From JBDHRG01 sp039807445 (lineage in GTDB: Bacteria; Pseudomonadota; Gammaproteobacteria; Competibacterales; Competibacteraceae), in contig JBDHRG010000120.1 in assembly GCA_039807445.1 (NCBI GenBank), positions 1 through 11,740 on the forward strand: a DNA stretch of 11,740 nucleotides. The letters are read 5' to 3'. The notes under the pieces were generated by a model, which saw nothing but the letters and a program-made list of their open reading frames with translations, was not told the DNA's origin and searched no databases. The position numbers were made by a program, and so were the translations under genes. Positions 1-6,457 of the stretch are shown piece after piece. Numbering within the stretch: the first letter of the stretch is position 1; each line of letters opens with the position of its first letter.

Positions 1-1
1 G

Positions 2-901
2 CCGCCGCCGTGCGGCCCGGCGACGCGCGCCGCGGTGCACACCCCCGAGTACCTGGATTTCCTCGAGCGCGCGCACCACGAATGGCGCGCGCTGCCCGGC
101 GCCTCCGACGAAGTGATCCCGCACGCGCACGGCAGCCGCCACGGCGACGCCCGCCCGCTCGGCATCGTCGGCCTGGCCGGCTGGCACATGGCCGACACCT
201 CGTGCCCGATCGGCGCCGGCACCTGGGACGCGGCGTGCGCCGCGAGCGACGCCGCGGTGCACGCGAGCCGGCTGGTGGTGGCCGGCGAGGCGCGCGAAGC
301 CTACGCGTTGTGCCGCCCGCCGGGGCACCACGCGGCGAGCGACATGGCCGGCGGCTTCTGCTACCTGAACCACGTCGCGATCGCCGCCGCCGACGCCCTC
401 CCCCGCCTCGCCGCGCAGGGCCGCCCGGCGCGGGTCGCGATCCTCGACGTCGACGCGCACCACGGCAACGGCACGCAAGCGATCTTCTACGCGCGCGACG
501 ACGTGTACTTCGTCTCGGTGCACGGCGACCCGGGGAGCTTCTACCCCTTCTTCGCCGGCTACGCCGAGGAGCGCGGCGCAGGGCGTGGCGCGGGCTACAA
601 CCTGAATCTGCCGCTGCCGCTCGGCAGCTCGGCCGAAACCTTCCTCGGCGCGATCGACACCGGGCTCGCCGCGATCGCGCGCTACGCGCCTTCGCTGCTG
701 TACGTCTCGCTCGGCTTCGACACTTACCGGGACGACCCGCTGCAAGCCTTCGAACTCGACACGCCCGACTTCACCCGCCTCGGCACGCGCATCGTCGCCG
801 CCGGCTTGCCGACGGTACTGGTGCAGGAGGGCGGCTACGACTGCGAAGCGCTGACCCGCAACCTCGGCGCCTTCCTCGACGGCTTCCTCGCCGATCGCTG
901 A
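2..901 (+). CDS. Histone deacetylase / acetylpolyamine amidohydrolase family protein (5' partial)
   Basis: A zinc-dependent deacetylase of the class II HDAC/AcuC/acetylpolyamine amidohydrolase superfamily, which removes acetyl or other acyl groups from amines. The frame is open from base 2, and residues before the GTG at 35 (PCGPATRAAVHTPEYLDFL) match the conserved VHxPxYLxFL segment. The start therefore lies upstream of the window and GTG 35 is not the true start. Visible motifs are RPPGHHA (about 313-333), DVDAHHGNGT with zinc ligands Asp (452-454) and His (458-460), the third ligand Asp in GFDTYRDDP (719-721), and the C-terminal QEGGYD loop. All catalytic elements are intact. It heads the visible part of a co-directional cluster and is followed 24 nt later by a cupin gene. 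Bacterial members often act on acetylated polyamines or similar small amides rather than histones. The substrate here is unknown. Confidence 0.93.
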   Translation, partial: PPPCGPATRAAVHTPEYLDFLERAHHEWRALPGASDEVIPHAHGSRHGDARPLGIVGLAGWHMADTSCPIGAGTWDAACAASDAAVHASRLVVAGEAREAYALCRPPGHHAASDMAGGFCYLNHVAIAAADALPRLAAQGRPARVAILDVDAHHGNGTQAIFYARDDVYFVSVHGDPGSFYPFFAGYAEERGAGRGAGYNLNLPLPLGSSAETFLGAIDTGLAAIARYAPSLLYVSLGFDTYRDDPLQAFELDTPDFTRLGTRIVAAGLPTVLVQEGGYDCEALTRNLGAFLDGFLADR

Positions 902-925
902 CCGCTACCCCAGGAGGATGGATCC

Positions 926-1219
926 ATGCCCGAACAACGCCCGCAAGCCGTGCCCACGCTGCAGCTCGACAACGCGCGCGTGCGCGTCACCGAGTGGCGC
1001 TTCGCGCCCGAGGCCGAGACCGGCTGGCACCGCCACGCGTACGACTACGTCGTCGTGCCGCTGCTGGACGGAGCGCTGCGCCTCGAGACCGCCGAGGGCA
1101 CCACGGTGGCCGCGATGCACGCCGGCCGCTCGTACGCCCGCCCGGCCGGGGTCGAGCACAACGTGATCAACGCCAGCGGCCACGAGTACGCCTTCGTCGA
1201 GATCGAGCTCAAGCCCTGA
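926..1219 (+). CDS. Small single-domain cupin protein
   Basis: A 97-residue single cupin barrel. Cupin motif 1 is GWHRHAYDY (residues 33-41), giving likely metal ligands H35 and H37. Motif 2 is ARPAGVEHNVIN (71-82) with H78 as third ligand. The usual Glu after HxH is replaced by an Asp/Tyr pair, so any metal site is probably three-His or degenerate. The ATG is preceded by a good Shine-Dalgarno AGGAGG at 911-916. The gene sits 24 nt after the deacetylase and 10 nt before the ThDP enzyme, so it is probably cotranscribed with both. Stand-alone cupins of this size can be small isomerases, dioxygenases or ligand-binding proteins; nothing in the sequence selects one. Family call is firm, function unknown. 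Confidence 0.88.
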   Translation: MPEQRPQAVPTLQLDNARVRVTEWRFAPEAETGWHRHAYDYVVVPLLDGALRLETAEGTTVAAMHAGRSYARPAGVEHNVINASGHEYAFVEIELKP

Positions 1220-1229
1220 GGATTCCCCG

Positions 1230-2933
1230 ATGAGCCAGACCACCTGCCCGGTCCGCAACGGCGGCCAGATCCTGATCGAACAGTTGCGCATCCACGGCAC
1301 CCGGCGCGTGTTCCTGGTGCCCGGCGAGAGCTACCTGCCGTGCATCGACGCGCTGAACGACCATCAGGACGCGATCCAGCCGATCGTCTGCCGCCAGGAG
1401 AGCGGCGCCGCCTACATGGCCGAGGCGCACGGCAAGCTGACCGGCGAGCCCGGCATCTGCTTCGTCACGCGCGGCCCCGGCGCGACCAATGCCGCGATCG
1501 GGCTGCACACGGCGTTCCAGGACTCGACGCCGATGATCCTGTTCGTCGGCCAGGTCGGCGGCGACTTCTTCGAGCGCGAAGCCTTCCAGGAGATCGACTA
1601 CCGGCGGATGTTCGGCCCGGTGGCCAAGTGGGTCGCGCAGATCGACCGCACCGAGCGCATCCCCGAGTTCATCGCCCGCGCCTTCGCGGTCGCGACCAAC
1701 GGCCGCCCCGGCCCGGTGGTGCTGGCGCTGCCCGAGGACACGCTGTGGGGCACGGCGGCGGTGCCCGACGCGCCGCGCTACGTGCGCGCGCACGCGCACC
1801 CGGGCCCCGAGGCCATGCGCGCGCTGCAGGCGCGGCTCGAGGCCGCCGAGCGCCCCTTCGTGATCGTCGGCGGCAGCGGCTGGAACGCGGACGCGCTCGC
1901 GAGCGTGCACGCCTTCGCCGCGCGCTTCGCGCTGCCGGTCGGCGTGGCCTGGCGGCGGCTCGAATGCTTCGACCAGCGCCACCCGAGCTTCGCCGGCCAC
2001 GTCGGCTGGGGCATGCCCGAGGCGCTGCGCGCGCGCATCCGCGACGCCGACCTGGTGCTCGCGATCGGCACCCGCCTCGGCGAGGCCACGACCGAAGGCT
2101 ATTCGCTGATCGAGAGCCCGCTGCCGAAGCAGGCGCTGATCCATGTCCACGCCGACCCCGAGGAGCTGGGGCGCGTGTTCCAGCCGGCGCAGGCGCTGAT
2201 CGCCGACGCGGTCGGCTTCGCCGCCGCACTCGACGGCCTGGTGCCGACCCGCGCCCCCGCCTGGGCCGAGGCCACGCAGCAGGCGCACGCCGAGTACCGC
2301 GCCAGCCTCGAGCCGCTGTCCGCCCCGGGACCGCTCGGGCTCGACGCCGCGGCCGCGCTGGTCGCTGCACGCCTGCCCGCGGACGCCTGCCTGACCGTCG
2401 GCGCCGGCAACTACGCGCTGTATCCGCACCGCTACCGCCGCTTCGCCGGCCCCGGCACCAGCCTGGCGCCCACGGTGGGCGCGATGGGCTACGGCCTGCC
2501 GGCGGCGATCGCCGCCAAGCTCGAGCGGCCCGAACGCACCGTGGTGTGCTATGCCGGCGACGGCTGCTTCCAGATGAACCTGCAGGAGCTGGGCGTGGCG
2601 ATGCAGTACCGCCTCGGCATCGTCGTGCTGGTGTTCAACAACGGCCAGTGGGGCACCATCCGCGCGCACCAGGAGCGCGAGTTCCCGGGGCGCACGATCG
2701 CGCTCACCTTCGACAACCCCGACTTCGCGCAGCTGGTGCGCGCCTACCGCGGCCACGGCGAGGTGGTCGAGCGGATCGAGGATTTCGGTCCGGCGCTCGA
2801 GCGCGCACTCGCCTTCGCCGAGACCGAGCGCCTGCCGGCGCTGCTCGAGCTCCGCTACGACCCCGACGGCATCGCCCCCGGCGAGCGCCTGTCGGCGATC
2901 CGCGCCGCGGCGCTGGCGCACAAGCAAGGCTGA
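1230..2933 (+). CDS. Thiamine-diphosphate enzyme, acetolactate synthase/2-oxoacid decarboxylase type
   Basis: A 567-residue ThDP-dependent enzyme with the three-domain layout of acetolactate synthases and benzoylformate-type decarboxylases. The N-terminal PYR domain carries VPGESY (30-35) and the catalytic activating Glu E57 in CRQESGAAYMAEAHGKLTG. The central domain (about 190-330) has the Rossmann-like fold sequence FVIVGGSGWN and LVLAIGTRLGE. The C-terminal PP domain has the ThDP/Mg motif GDG (443-445) to NN (470-471). Length is normal for the family. The ATG follows TGAGGA by 8 nt. A separate regulatory small subunit is not encoded nearby, arguing against the biosynthetic branched-chain enzyme (ilvB) and for a catabolic 2-oxoacid decarboxylase or carboligase. 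The neighbouring 2-hydroxyacid oxidase could supply its 2-oxoacid substrate (inference). Exact reaction unknown. Confidence 0.93.
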   Translation: MSQTTCPVRNGGQILIEQLRIHGTRRVFLVPGESYLPCIDALNDHQDAIQPIVCRQESGAAYMAEAHGKLTGEPGICFVTRGPGATNAAIGLHTAFQDSTPMILFVGQVGGDFFEREAFQEIDYRRMFGPVAKWVAQIDRTERIPEFIARAFAVATNGRPGPVVLALPEDTLWGTAAVPDAPRYVRAHAHPGPEAMRALQARLEAAERPFVIVGGSGWNADALASVHAFAARFALPVGVAWRRLECFDQRHPSFAGHVGWGMPEALRARIRDADLVLAIGTRLGEATTEGYSLIESPLPKQALIHVHADPEELGRVFQPAQALIADAVGFAAALDGLVPTRAPAWAEATQQAHAEYRASLEPLSAPGPLGLDAAAALVAARLPADACLTVGAGNYALYPHRYRRFAGPGTSLAPTVGAMGYGLPAAIAAKLERPERTVVCYAGDGCFQMNLQELGVAMQYRLGIVVLVFNNGQWGTIRAHQEREFPGRTIALTFDNPDFAQLVRAYRGHGEVVERIEDFGPALERALAFAETERLPALLELRYDPDGIAPGERLSAIRAAALAHKQG

Positions 2934-2942
2934 AGCGCGTCC

Positions 2943-3881
2943 ATGAGCGCGTTGCCGGAGCTCGTTGTTCGTCTCGACCCCGCCGCCGCGCGCCGCGCCC
3001 GGCTGCGCGGCGCGGGGCTCTTCGTCTGCGCGCTGTGCCTGCTGGCGACGCTCGACGCGCTCGCCAAGCACCTGGTGCAGCACTACCCGGCACCGTTCCT
3101 GAACATCGTCCGCTACCTGGTGGTGTTCGCGCTGGCGTGCGCACTGATGCTGCACGCGCGCATCCCGCTGGCGTGGCGCATGCCCGCGCGCGGGCTGCTG
3201 CTCGCGCGCGGGCTGATGCTCGGGCTGGTCGGCACCTGCTTCATGACCGCGCTGCACGTGATGCCGCTGGCCGAGGCGACGGCGATCTACTTCGTCTCGC
3301 CGCTGATCATCGTCGCGGCTTCGCCGTGGCTGCTCGGCGAACGCGTCGGCGCGCGCCAGTGGCTGGCGGTGCTCGCCGGCTTCGCCGGCATGCTGCTGAT
3401 CGTGCGCCCCGGCAACGACCTGCCGCTCGTCGGCACGCTGCTGATGGCCGGTGCCGCGCTCGCCTACGCGCTGCTGCAGCTGTTCACGCGCCGCCTGGCC
3501 GGGCGCGCGCACCCGCGCGTGCAGTTCTTCTACGCCGCGGCGGTGTGCGTGCTGGTCACCGCGCTGCCGGCGCCGTTCTTCCTGCCCGAGGTCTGGCCTG
3601 GCCCCGGCGATGCGCTGCTGATCGGCCTGGTCGGCGCGCTCAGCGCCGGCGGGCAGTACCTGTTGATCCGCGCCTTCCAGCAGGTGGCGGCCTCGACGCT
3701 GGCGCCGCTGAACTACCTGCACCTGGCGCTGGCGGTGGTGTTCAGCACCGCCTGGTTCGGCCAGCGCCCCGACCCCCTGAGCCTCGCCGGCATCGCGGTG
3801 ATCGCCGCCGCCGGCCTGTCACTGCTGCGCCCTTCCCCGGCCGCGCTCGCGACCGGACCGACGACCGAGGAGACCCGATGA
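2943..3881 (+). CDS. DMT-superfamily transporter with two EamA domains
   Basis: A 312-residue inner-membrane protein of the drug/metabolite transporter superfamily. It has about ten hydrophobic segments in two tandem EamA repeats. The first ends with LGERVGARQWLAVLAGFAG (about 130-150) and a following LLIVRPG; the second ends with FGQRPDPLSLAGIAVI (about 275-290) followed by a final membrane span. The N-terminus is cytoplasmic and basic (Arg-rich, residues 17-22). The start ATG lies 9 nt after the ThDP gene stop. Its Shine-Dalgarno is weak (AAGG near 2926), suggesting translational coupling. The stop overlaps the start of the next gene (ATGA, 3878-3881). EamA proteins commonly export amino acids or related metabolites, and in this cluster it may move the pathway substrate or product. 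Specificity is not predictable. Confidence 0.92.
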   Translation: MSALPELVVRLDPAAARRARLRGAGLFVCALCLLATLDALAKHLVQHYPAPFLNIVRYLVVFALACALMLHARIPLAWRMPARGLLLARGLMLGLVGTCFMTALHVMPLAEATAIYFVSPLIIVAASPWLLGERVGARQWLAVLAGFAGMLLIVRPGNDLPLVGTLLMAGAALAYALLQLFTRRLAGRAHPRVQFFYAAAVCVLVTALPAPFFLPEVWPGPGDALLIGLVGALSAGGQYLLIRAFQQVAASTLAPLNYLHLALAVVFSTAWFGQRPDPLSLAGIAVIAAAGLSLLRPSPAALATGPTTEETR

Positions 3882-5242
3882 CCCCGCAGAACCTGCTCGA
3901 TCGACTGCGCGAACGCCTCGGCACCGACGCGGTGCTGGTCGGCGAATCGGTGCACGGCCGCGCCACCAGCTTCTGGGATCCGACACCGTTGTCGGCGCTC
4001 GCCATCGTGCGTCCGCGCACCACCGCCGAGGTGTCCGAGGCCATGCGCCTGTGTCAGGCCGCCGGCCAGCCGGTGGTCCCGCAAGGCGGGCGAACCGGTC
4101 TGGCCGGCGCCGCCACCACCGGCGCGGCCGAGATCGCGTTGTCGCTGGAGCGGATGACGGCCGTCGAGGCGCTCGACGCGCGCGGCCGTACCCTCACGGT
4201 ACAGGCCGGCGTCGCGCTGCAGACGGTGCAGGAGGCCGCCGAGTCGGTCGGCCTGATGTTCCCGCTCGACTTCGGCGCACGCGGCTCGTGCACCATCGGG
4301 GGCAACATCGCGACCAACGCCGGCGGCAACCGCGTGCTGCGCTACGGCACGATGCGCGCGCTCGTGCTCGGGCTCGAGGCGGTGCTGGCCGACGGCAGCG
4401 TCGTATCGGCCCTGCACCCCTACCTGAAGAACAACACCGGCTACGACTGGAAGCACCTCTTGATCGGCAGCGAAGGCACGCTCGGCATCGTGACGCGCGC
4501 CGTGCTGCGGATGGTGCCGGCCCCCCGCAGGATCGAGACGGCCTTGACGGCGCTCGACAGCTTCGAGGCGGTGTCGGCCCTGTTCGACCACCTGGACCGC
4601 ACGCTCGCCGGGGGCTTGAGCGCGTTCGAGCTGCTGCGGCGCGAATTCTACGCACTGAACGCACCTGAACGCTCGGCGCCGCTCGAGCGCGGATACCCCT
4701 ACTACGTGTTGGTCGAGCGCTACGACGGCAGCGAGACCGGCCTGGAGTCGGCGTTGGAGCAAGCCCTGGCCGCCGGGCTGATCCAGGATGCGGTCGTGGC
4801 GAAGTCCGAAGCCGACCGCGCTGCGCTGTGGAACGTCCGCGAGACCACCGAGCCCTCGCTGCGGCGCCATGCCGCGCGGCAGTGCTTCGACGTGAGCCTG
4901 TCGCAGTCGGCGATGGAAGCTTACGTGGCCGAGGTCGAGGCCCGGCTGGCCGATACCGTACCGGCGGCCGAGCTGCTGGTGTTCGGCCATTTCGGCGACG
5001 GCAATCTGCACCTGGTCGTCGGCAGCGACTCGGCGCTGCCGCACGAGGCCGTCGACACGGCCGTCTACGAGACGCTGCGCCGCTACGCGGGCTCGGTCTC
5101 GGCCGAGCACGGCATCGGTCTCGACAAGCGGGCGTTTCTCGGCTTCAGCCGCAGCCAGGAAGAACTCGCGCTGATGCGCGCGCTGAAACGCACGCTCGAT
5201 CCGTGCGGCATTCTCAATCCTGGCAAGGTGCTGGAATCCTGA
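3878..5242 (+). CDS. FAD-linked 2-hydroxyacid oxidase/dehydrogenase, GlcD/D-lactate dehydrogenase type
   Basis: A 454-residue flavoprotein of the VAO/PCMH superfamily related to GlcD, D-lactate and D-2-hydroxyglutarate dehydrogenases, oxidising a D-2-hydroxy acid to a 2-oxo acid. The FAD-binding domain shows VVPQGGRTGL (67-76), GSCTIGGNIATNAGG (136-150), the KNNTGYD segment (184-190) and IGSEGTLGIVT (196-206). The C-terminal FAD-oxidase domain has the metal/substrate motif HFGDGNLH (371-378), EHGIG (410-414) and the closing NPGK (447-450). Length is typical and complete. The frame is open far upstream through overlapping genes; the ATG at 3878 was chosen because GAGGAGA precedes it by 5 nt and the protein aligns with the family from there. 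It overlaps the transporter stop by 4 nt. It could feed 2-oxo acids to the ThDP enzyme (inference). True substrate unknown. Confidence 0.93.
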   Translation: MTPQNLLDRLRERLGTDAVLVGESVHGRATSFWDPTPLSALAIVRPRTTAEVSEAMRLCQAAGQPVVPQGGRTGLAGAATTGAAEIALSLERMTAVEALDARGRTLTVQAGVALQTVQEAAESVGLMFPLDFGARGSCTIGGNIATNAGGNRVLRYGTMRALVLGLEAVLADGSVVSALHPYLKNNTGYDWKHLLIGSEGTLGIVTRAVLRMVPAPRRIETALTALDSFEAVSALFDHLDRTLAGGLSAFELLRREFYALNAPERSAPLERGYPYYVLVERYDGSETGLESALEQALAAGLIQDAVVAKSEADRAALWNVRETTEPSLRRHAARQCFDVSLSQSAMEAYVAEVEARLADTVPAAELLVFGHFGDGNLHLVVGSDSALPHEAVDTAVYETLRRYAGSVSAEHGIGLDKRAFLGFSRSQEELALMRALKRTLDPCGILNPGKVLES

Positions 5243-5256
5243 GGCCATCCGGCCTC
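5241..5256 (+). terminator. Perfect GC-rich hairpin at the oxidase stop codon
   Basis: GAGGCC-ATCC-GGCCTC gives a 6-bp stem and 4-nt loop beginning inside the TGA stop. There is no T-tract after it, so it is not a canonical intrinsic terminator. It may attenuate transcription or protect the 3' end, partly separating the downstream RidA gene. A second weak hairpin (5283-5288 pairing with 5298-5303, 9-nt loop) lies in the same 137-nt gap. Confidence 0.35.
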
Positions 5257-5379
5257 GACCCGATCGCTTTGCGAATGCCGCCGTCCCGAAGCCTCACCGG
5301 GACTCGCCGGATCGGCCAACCTGGGCCAGACTCGAGCGCAGCGCGCGCCCTGCGCGCCAGCCACCCGAGGAGAATTCCG

Positions 5380-5730
5380 ATGCACATCGAACGCAACCAG
5401 ATCGGTCGCCGCATGAGCCAGATCGTCGCCCACGGCGACACCATCTACCTCGCCGGCCAGGTTTCCACCGACCGCAGCGCCGACGTCCGCAACCAGACCG
5501 AGGAAGTGCTGGCCAAGATCGACGAGCTGCTCGCCGAGGCCGGCACCGACAAGCGCCACATCCTGTCGGCGCAGATCTGGCTCAAGGACATCGACCGCGA
5601 TTTCTCCGCGATGAACGATATCTGGGAGAAGTGGATCCCCGAAGGCTGCGCCCCGGCGCGCGCGACCGTCGAGGCACGCATGGCCGCACCCGACATCCTG
5701 GTCGAGATCATGGTGGTCGCGGCGCGCTGA
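5380..5730 (+). CDS. RidA/YjgF/YER057c/UK114 family protein
   Basis: A 116-residue Rid-family protein. RidA proteins hydrolyse reactive 2-imino/enamine intermediates made by PLP or flavin enzymes; other subfamilies act in catabolic pathways. Visible family features are YLAGQV (23-28), the IDELLAEAG helix, the conserved substrate-carboxylate Arg R94 in ARATVEA, and the closing VEIMVVAA with E109. The short N-terminus before the first strand and overall pattern resemble YoaB-like Rid proteins more than archetypal RidA. The ATG is preceded by GAGGAGA at 7 nt spacing. It lies 137 nt after the FAD oxidase on the same strand and probably belongs functionally to the cluster, since flavin oxidases can generate imines. 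Whether it shares the transcript is uncertain because of the intervening hairpin. Confidence 0.92.
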   Translation: MHIERNQIGRRMSQIVAHGDTIYLAGQVSTDRSADVRNQTEEVLAKIDELLAEAGTDKRHILSAQIWLKDIDRDFSAMNDIWEKWIPEGCAPARATVEARMAAPDILVEIMVVAAR

Positions 5731-5747
5731 GCCGCGGCCGAACCGCA

Positions 5748-5784
5748 GGCGGGACGTGCCGACCCGCCCCCGCCCGTGGGGCGG
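5748..5784. terminator. GC-rich hairpins between convergent genes
   Basis: Two adjacent inverted repeats lie between the RidA gene and the convergent coiled-coil gene. GGCGGG (5748-5753) pairs with CCCGCC (5763-5768), and CCGCCC (5770-5775) pairs with GGGCGG (5779-5784) across a 3-nt loop. Neither is followed by a T-run on either strand. They could act as weak bidirectional termination or pausing signals; the placement between convergent genes is the main support. Confidence 0.3.
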
Positions 5785-5824
5785 CGAACCCGATACCACG
5801 GACGCAGTGCTGGATGCCGGGTGC

Positions 5825-6217
5825 TCAGTGTCCGGTGCCGGGCACCAGCATTCGCGCCAGTGTGAAGATCAGTCCTGCCTGGGCAACGAACAAGCCGACG
5901 CCGATGCCGACCATCCACTTGATCAGGTCGACCTTGGCGTCGCGGATTTCGGCGCGCAGTTCGCCGCGCAGCGCCTCGAGGTCGGCCTTGGTGGCCAGAC
6001 GCAGCGCCTCGAGGTCGGCCTTGGTGGCCAGACGCAGCGCTTCGAGGTCGGCCTTGGTGGCCAGACGCAGCGCTTCGAGGTCGGTCCTGGTGGCGAGGTC
6101 TCCAGAGCCGAGGGCTTCGACCAGCGCCTCAGCAGTAGCCTCGGCCTGATCGCGCGGGACGCCGCCGGACTCGAGCTGGCGGATGAACTTGTTGGTGTCG
6201 AAACGGACTGCGGGCAT
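5825..6217 (-). CDS. Small coiled-coil protein with C-terminal membrane anchor (DUF1640/CCDC90-like)
   Basis: A 130-residue protein. Residues 1-37 form an N-terminal head (FDTNKFIRQLESGGV, then DQAEATAEALVEAL). Residues 38-95 are a coiled coil made of repeated 11-residue units of the form LATKADLEALR. A hydrophobic segment (about 101-123, WMVGIGVGLFVAQAGLIFTL) is followed by a short polar tail. This architecture matches bacterial DUF1640 proteins, distant relatives of the mitochondrial CCDC90/MCUR1 proteins; their bacterial role is unknown. The frame is open to 6685, but the ATG at 6217 is chosen because GGAGG lies 9 nt upstream and the family begins here. The coil likely projects into the cytoplasm with the C-terminus in the membrane (inference). 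It is isolated between convergent RidA and divergent copA. Confidence 0.85.
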   Translation of the reverse strand: MPAVRFDTNKFIRQLESGGVPRDQAEATAEALVEALGSGDLATRTDLEALRLATKADLEALRLATKADLEALRLATKADLEALRGELRAEIRDAKVDLIKWMVGIGVGLFVAQAGLIFTLARMLVPGTGH

Positions 6218-6269
6218 CGAGTCGTACCTCCAAGGTAACAGGGTAGCGAAGAACCGCGCACCGGACACT
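5827..6269. repeat. 12-bp inverted repeat flanking the coiled-coil gene
   Basis: AGTGTCCGGTGC at 5827-5838 recurs in exact inverted form (GCACCGGACACT) at 6258-6269. The left copy overlaps the gene's stop codon and last codons; the right copy is about 40 bp upstream of its start. The copies bracket the whole gene. No target duplication or transposase is visible, so the arrangement may be a cassette boundary or chance in GC-rich DNA. Confidence 0.4.
5971..6102. repeat. 33-bp tandem repeat array inside the coiled-coil gene
   Basis: Four consecutive 33-bp units begin at 5971, 6004, 6037 and 6070. The first three differ by about one base (GCGCCTCGAGG versus GCGCTTCGAGG); the fourth (6070-6102) is diverged at its far end. 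Each unit encodes 11 residues of a hendecad coiled coil on the - strand. The near-identity at the DNA level indicates recent unit duplication, so copy number may vary between strains. Confidence 0.9.
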
Positions 6270-6392
6270 CGAGACCGCGGAGCGCAGAGCCGAGTGCGCG
6301 GTGCCCAGCCCGCGCAGCTCGGGGAGCGCTCGATCAGTTGCGGCGCCACCTCCGGAGCCTCGGTAATGAGCCGATCGCCAGGGGTCAAGGGC

Positions 6393-6423
6393 TTGACTCT
6401 GACACCATGGCAAGGTTCACGCT
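6393..6423 (+). promoter_or_regulatory. CueR-type promoter/operator of copA
   Basis: A -35 box TTGACT (6393-6398) and a poor -10 CACGCT (6418-6423) are separated by 19 bp, the long spacer typical of MerR-family activated promoters. Between them lies a 21-bp dyad (6396-6416): left half ACTCTGAC, centre ACCAT, right half GGCAAGGT. The right half matches the CueR half-site seen in many proteobacteria; the left is degenerate (5 of 8 against ACCTTGCC). Expected transcription start is near 6430, giving a short leader before the copA Shine-Dalgarno (GGGAGG, 6445-6450). CueR encoded downstream is the obvious regulator (inference). A 14-bp palindrome, GTCAAGGGCTTGAC (6384-6397), overlaps the -35. Confidence 0.75.
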
Positions 6424-6457
6424 CTCCGCGAAACACGGCTCGAAGGGAGGTCCCGCG

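Noticed and set aside
35..37. GTG 35 as the start of the deacetylase
   Set aside because: The frame remains open to the window edge, and the residues around it are an internal conserved HDAC segment, so the true start lies upstream.
1209..3722. Very long - strand open frame (837 codons) opposite the ThDP enzyme and transporter
   Set aside because: It is antisense to two clear genes in GC-rich DNA, where stop codons are rare in shadow frames. Its composition (runs of Arg, Gln, Ala, Glu, His) is typical of shadow translation and shows no domain.
1340..3877. In-frame upstream extension of the FAD oxidase frame to 1340 (apparent 1300-residue protein)
   Set aside because: The extension runs out of frame through the ThDP and transporter genes and is Arg/Ala/Pro-rich without domains. 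The real start is ATG 3878, with an SD and an ATGA overlap.
3713..5248. 511-codon - strand frame opposite the FAD oxidase
   Set aside because: Shadow of a strongly supported gene; no recognisable motifs.
5971..6102. Possible CRISPR array
   Set aside because: The 33-bp units abut with no unique spacers and form an in-frame coding repeat.
5756..6238. + strand frame with repeats of the type GLGGQTQRLEV over the coiled-coil gene
   Set aside because: The repetition is just the 33-bp DNA repeat read antisense. The - strand product has a proper SD, coiled-coil register and membrane anchor.
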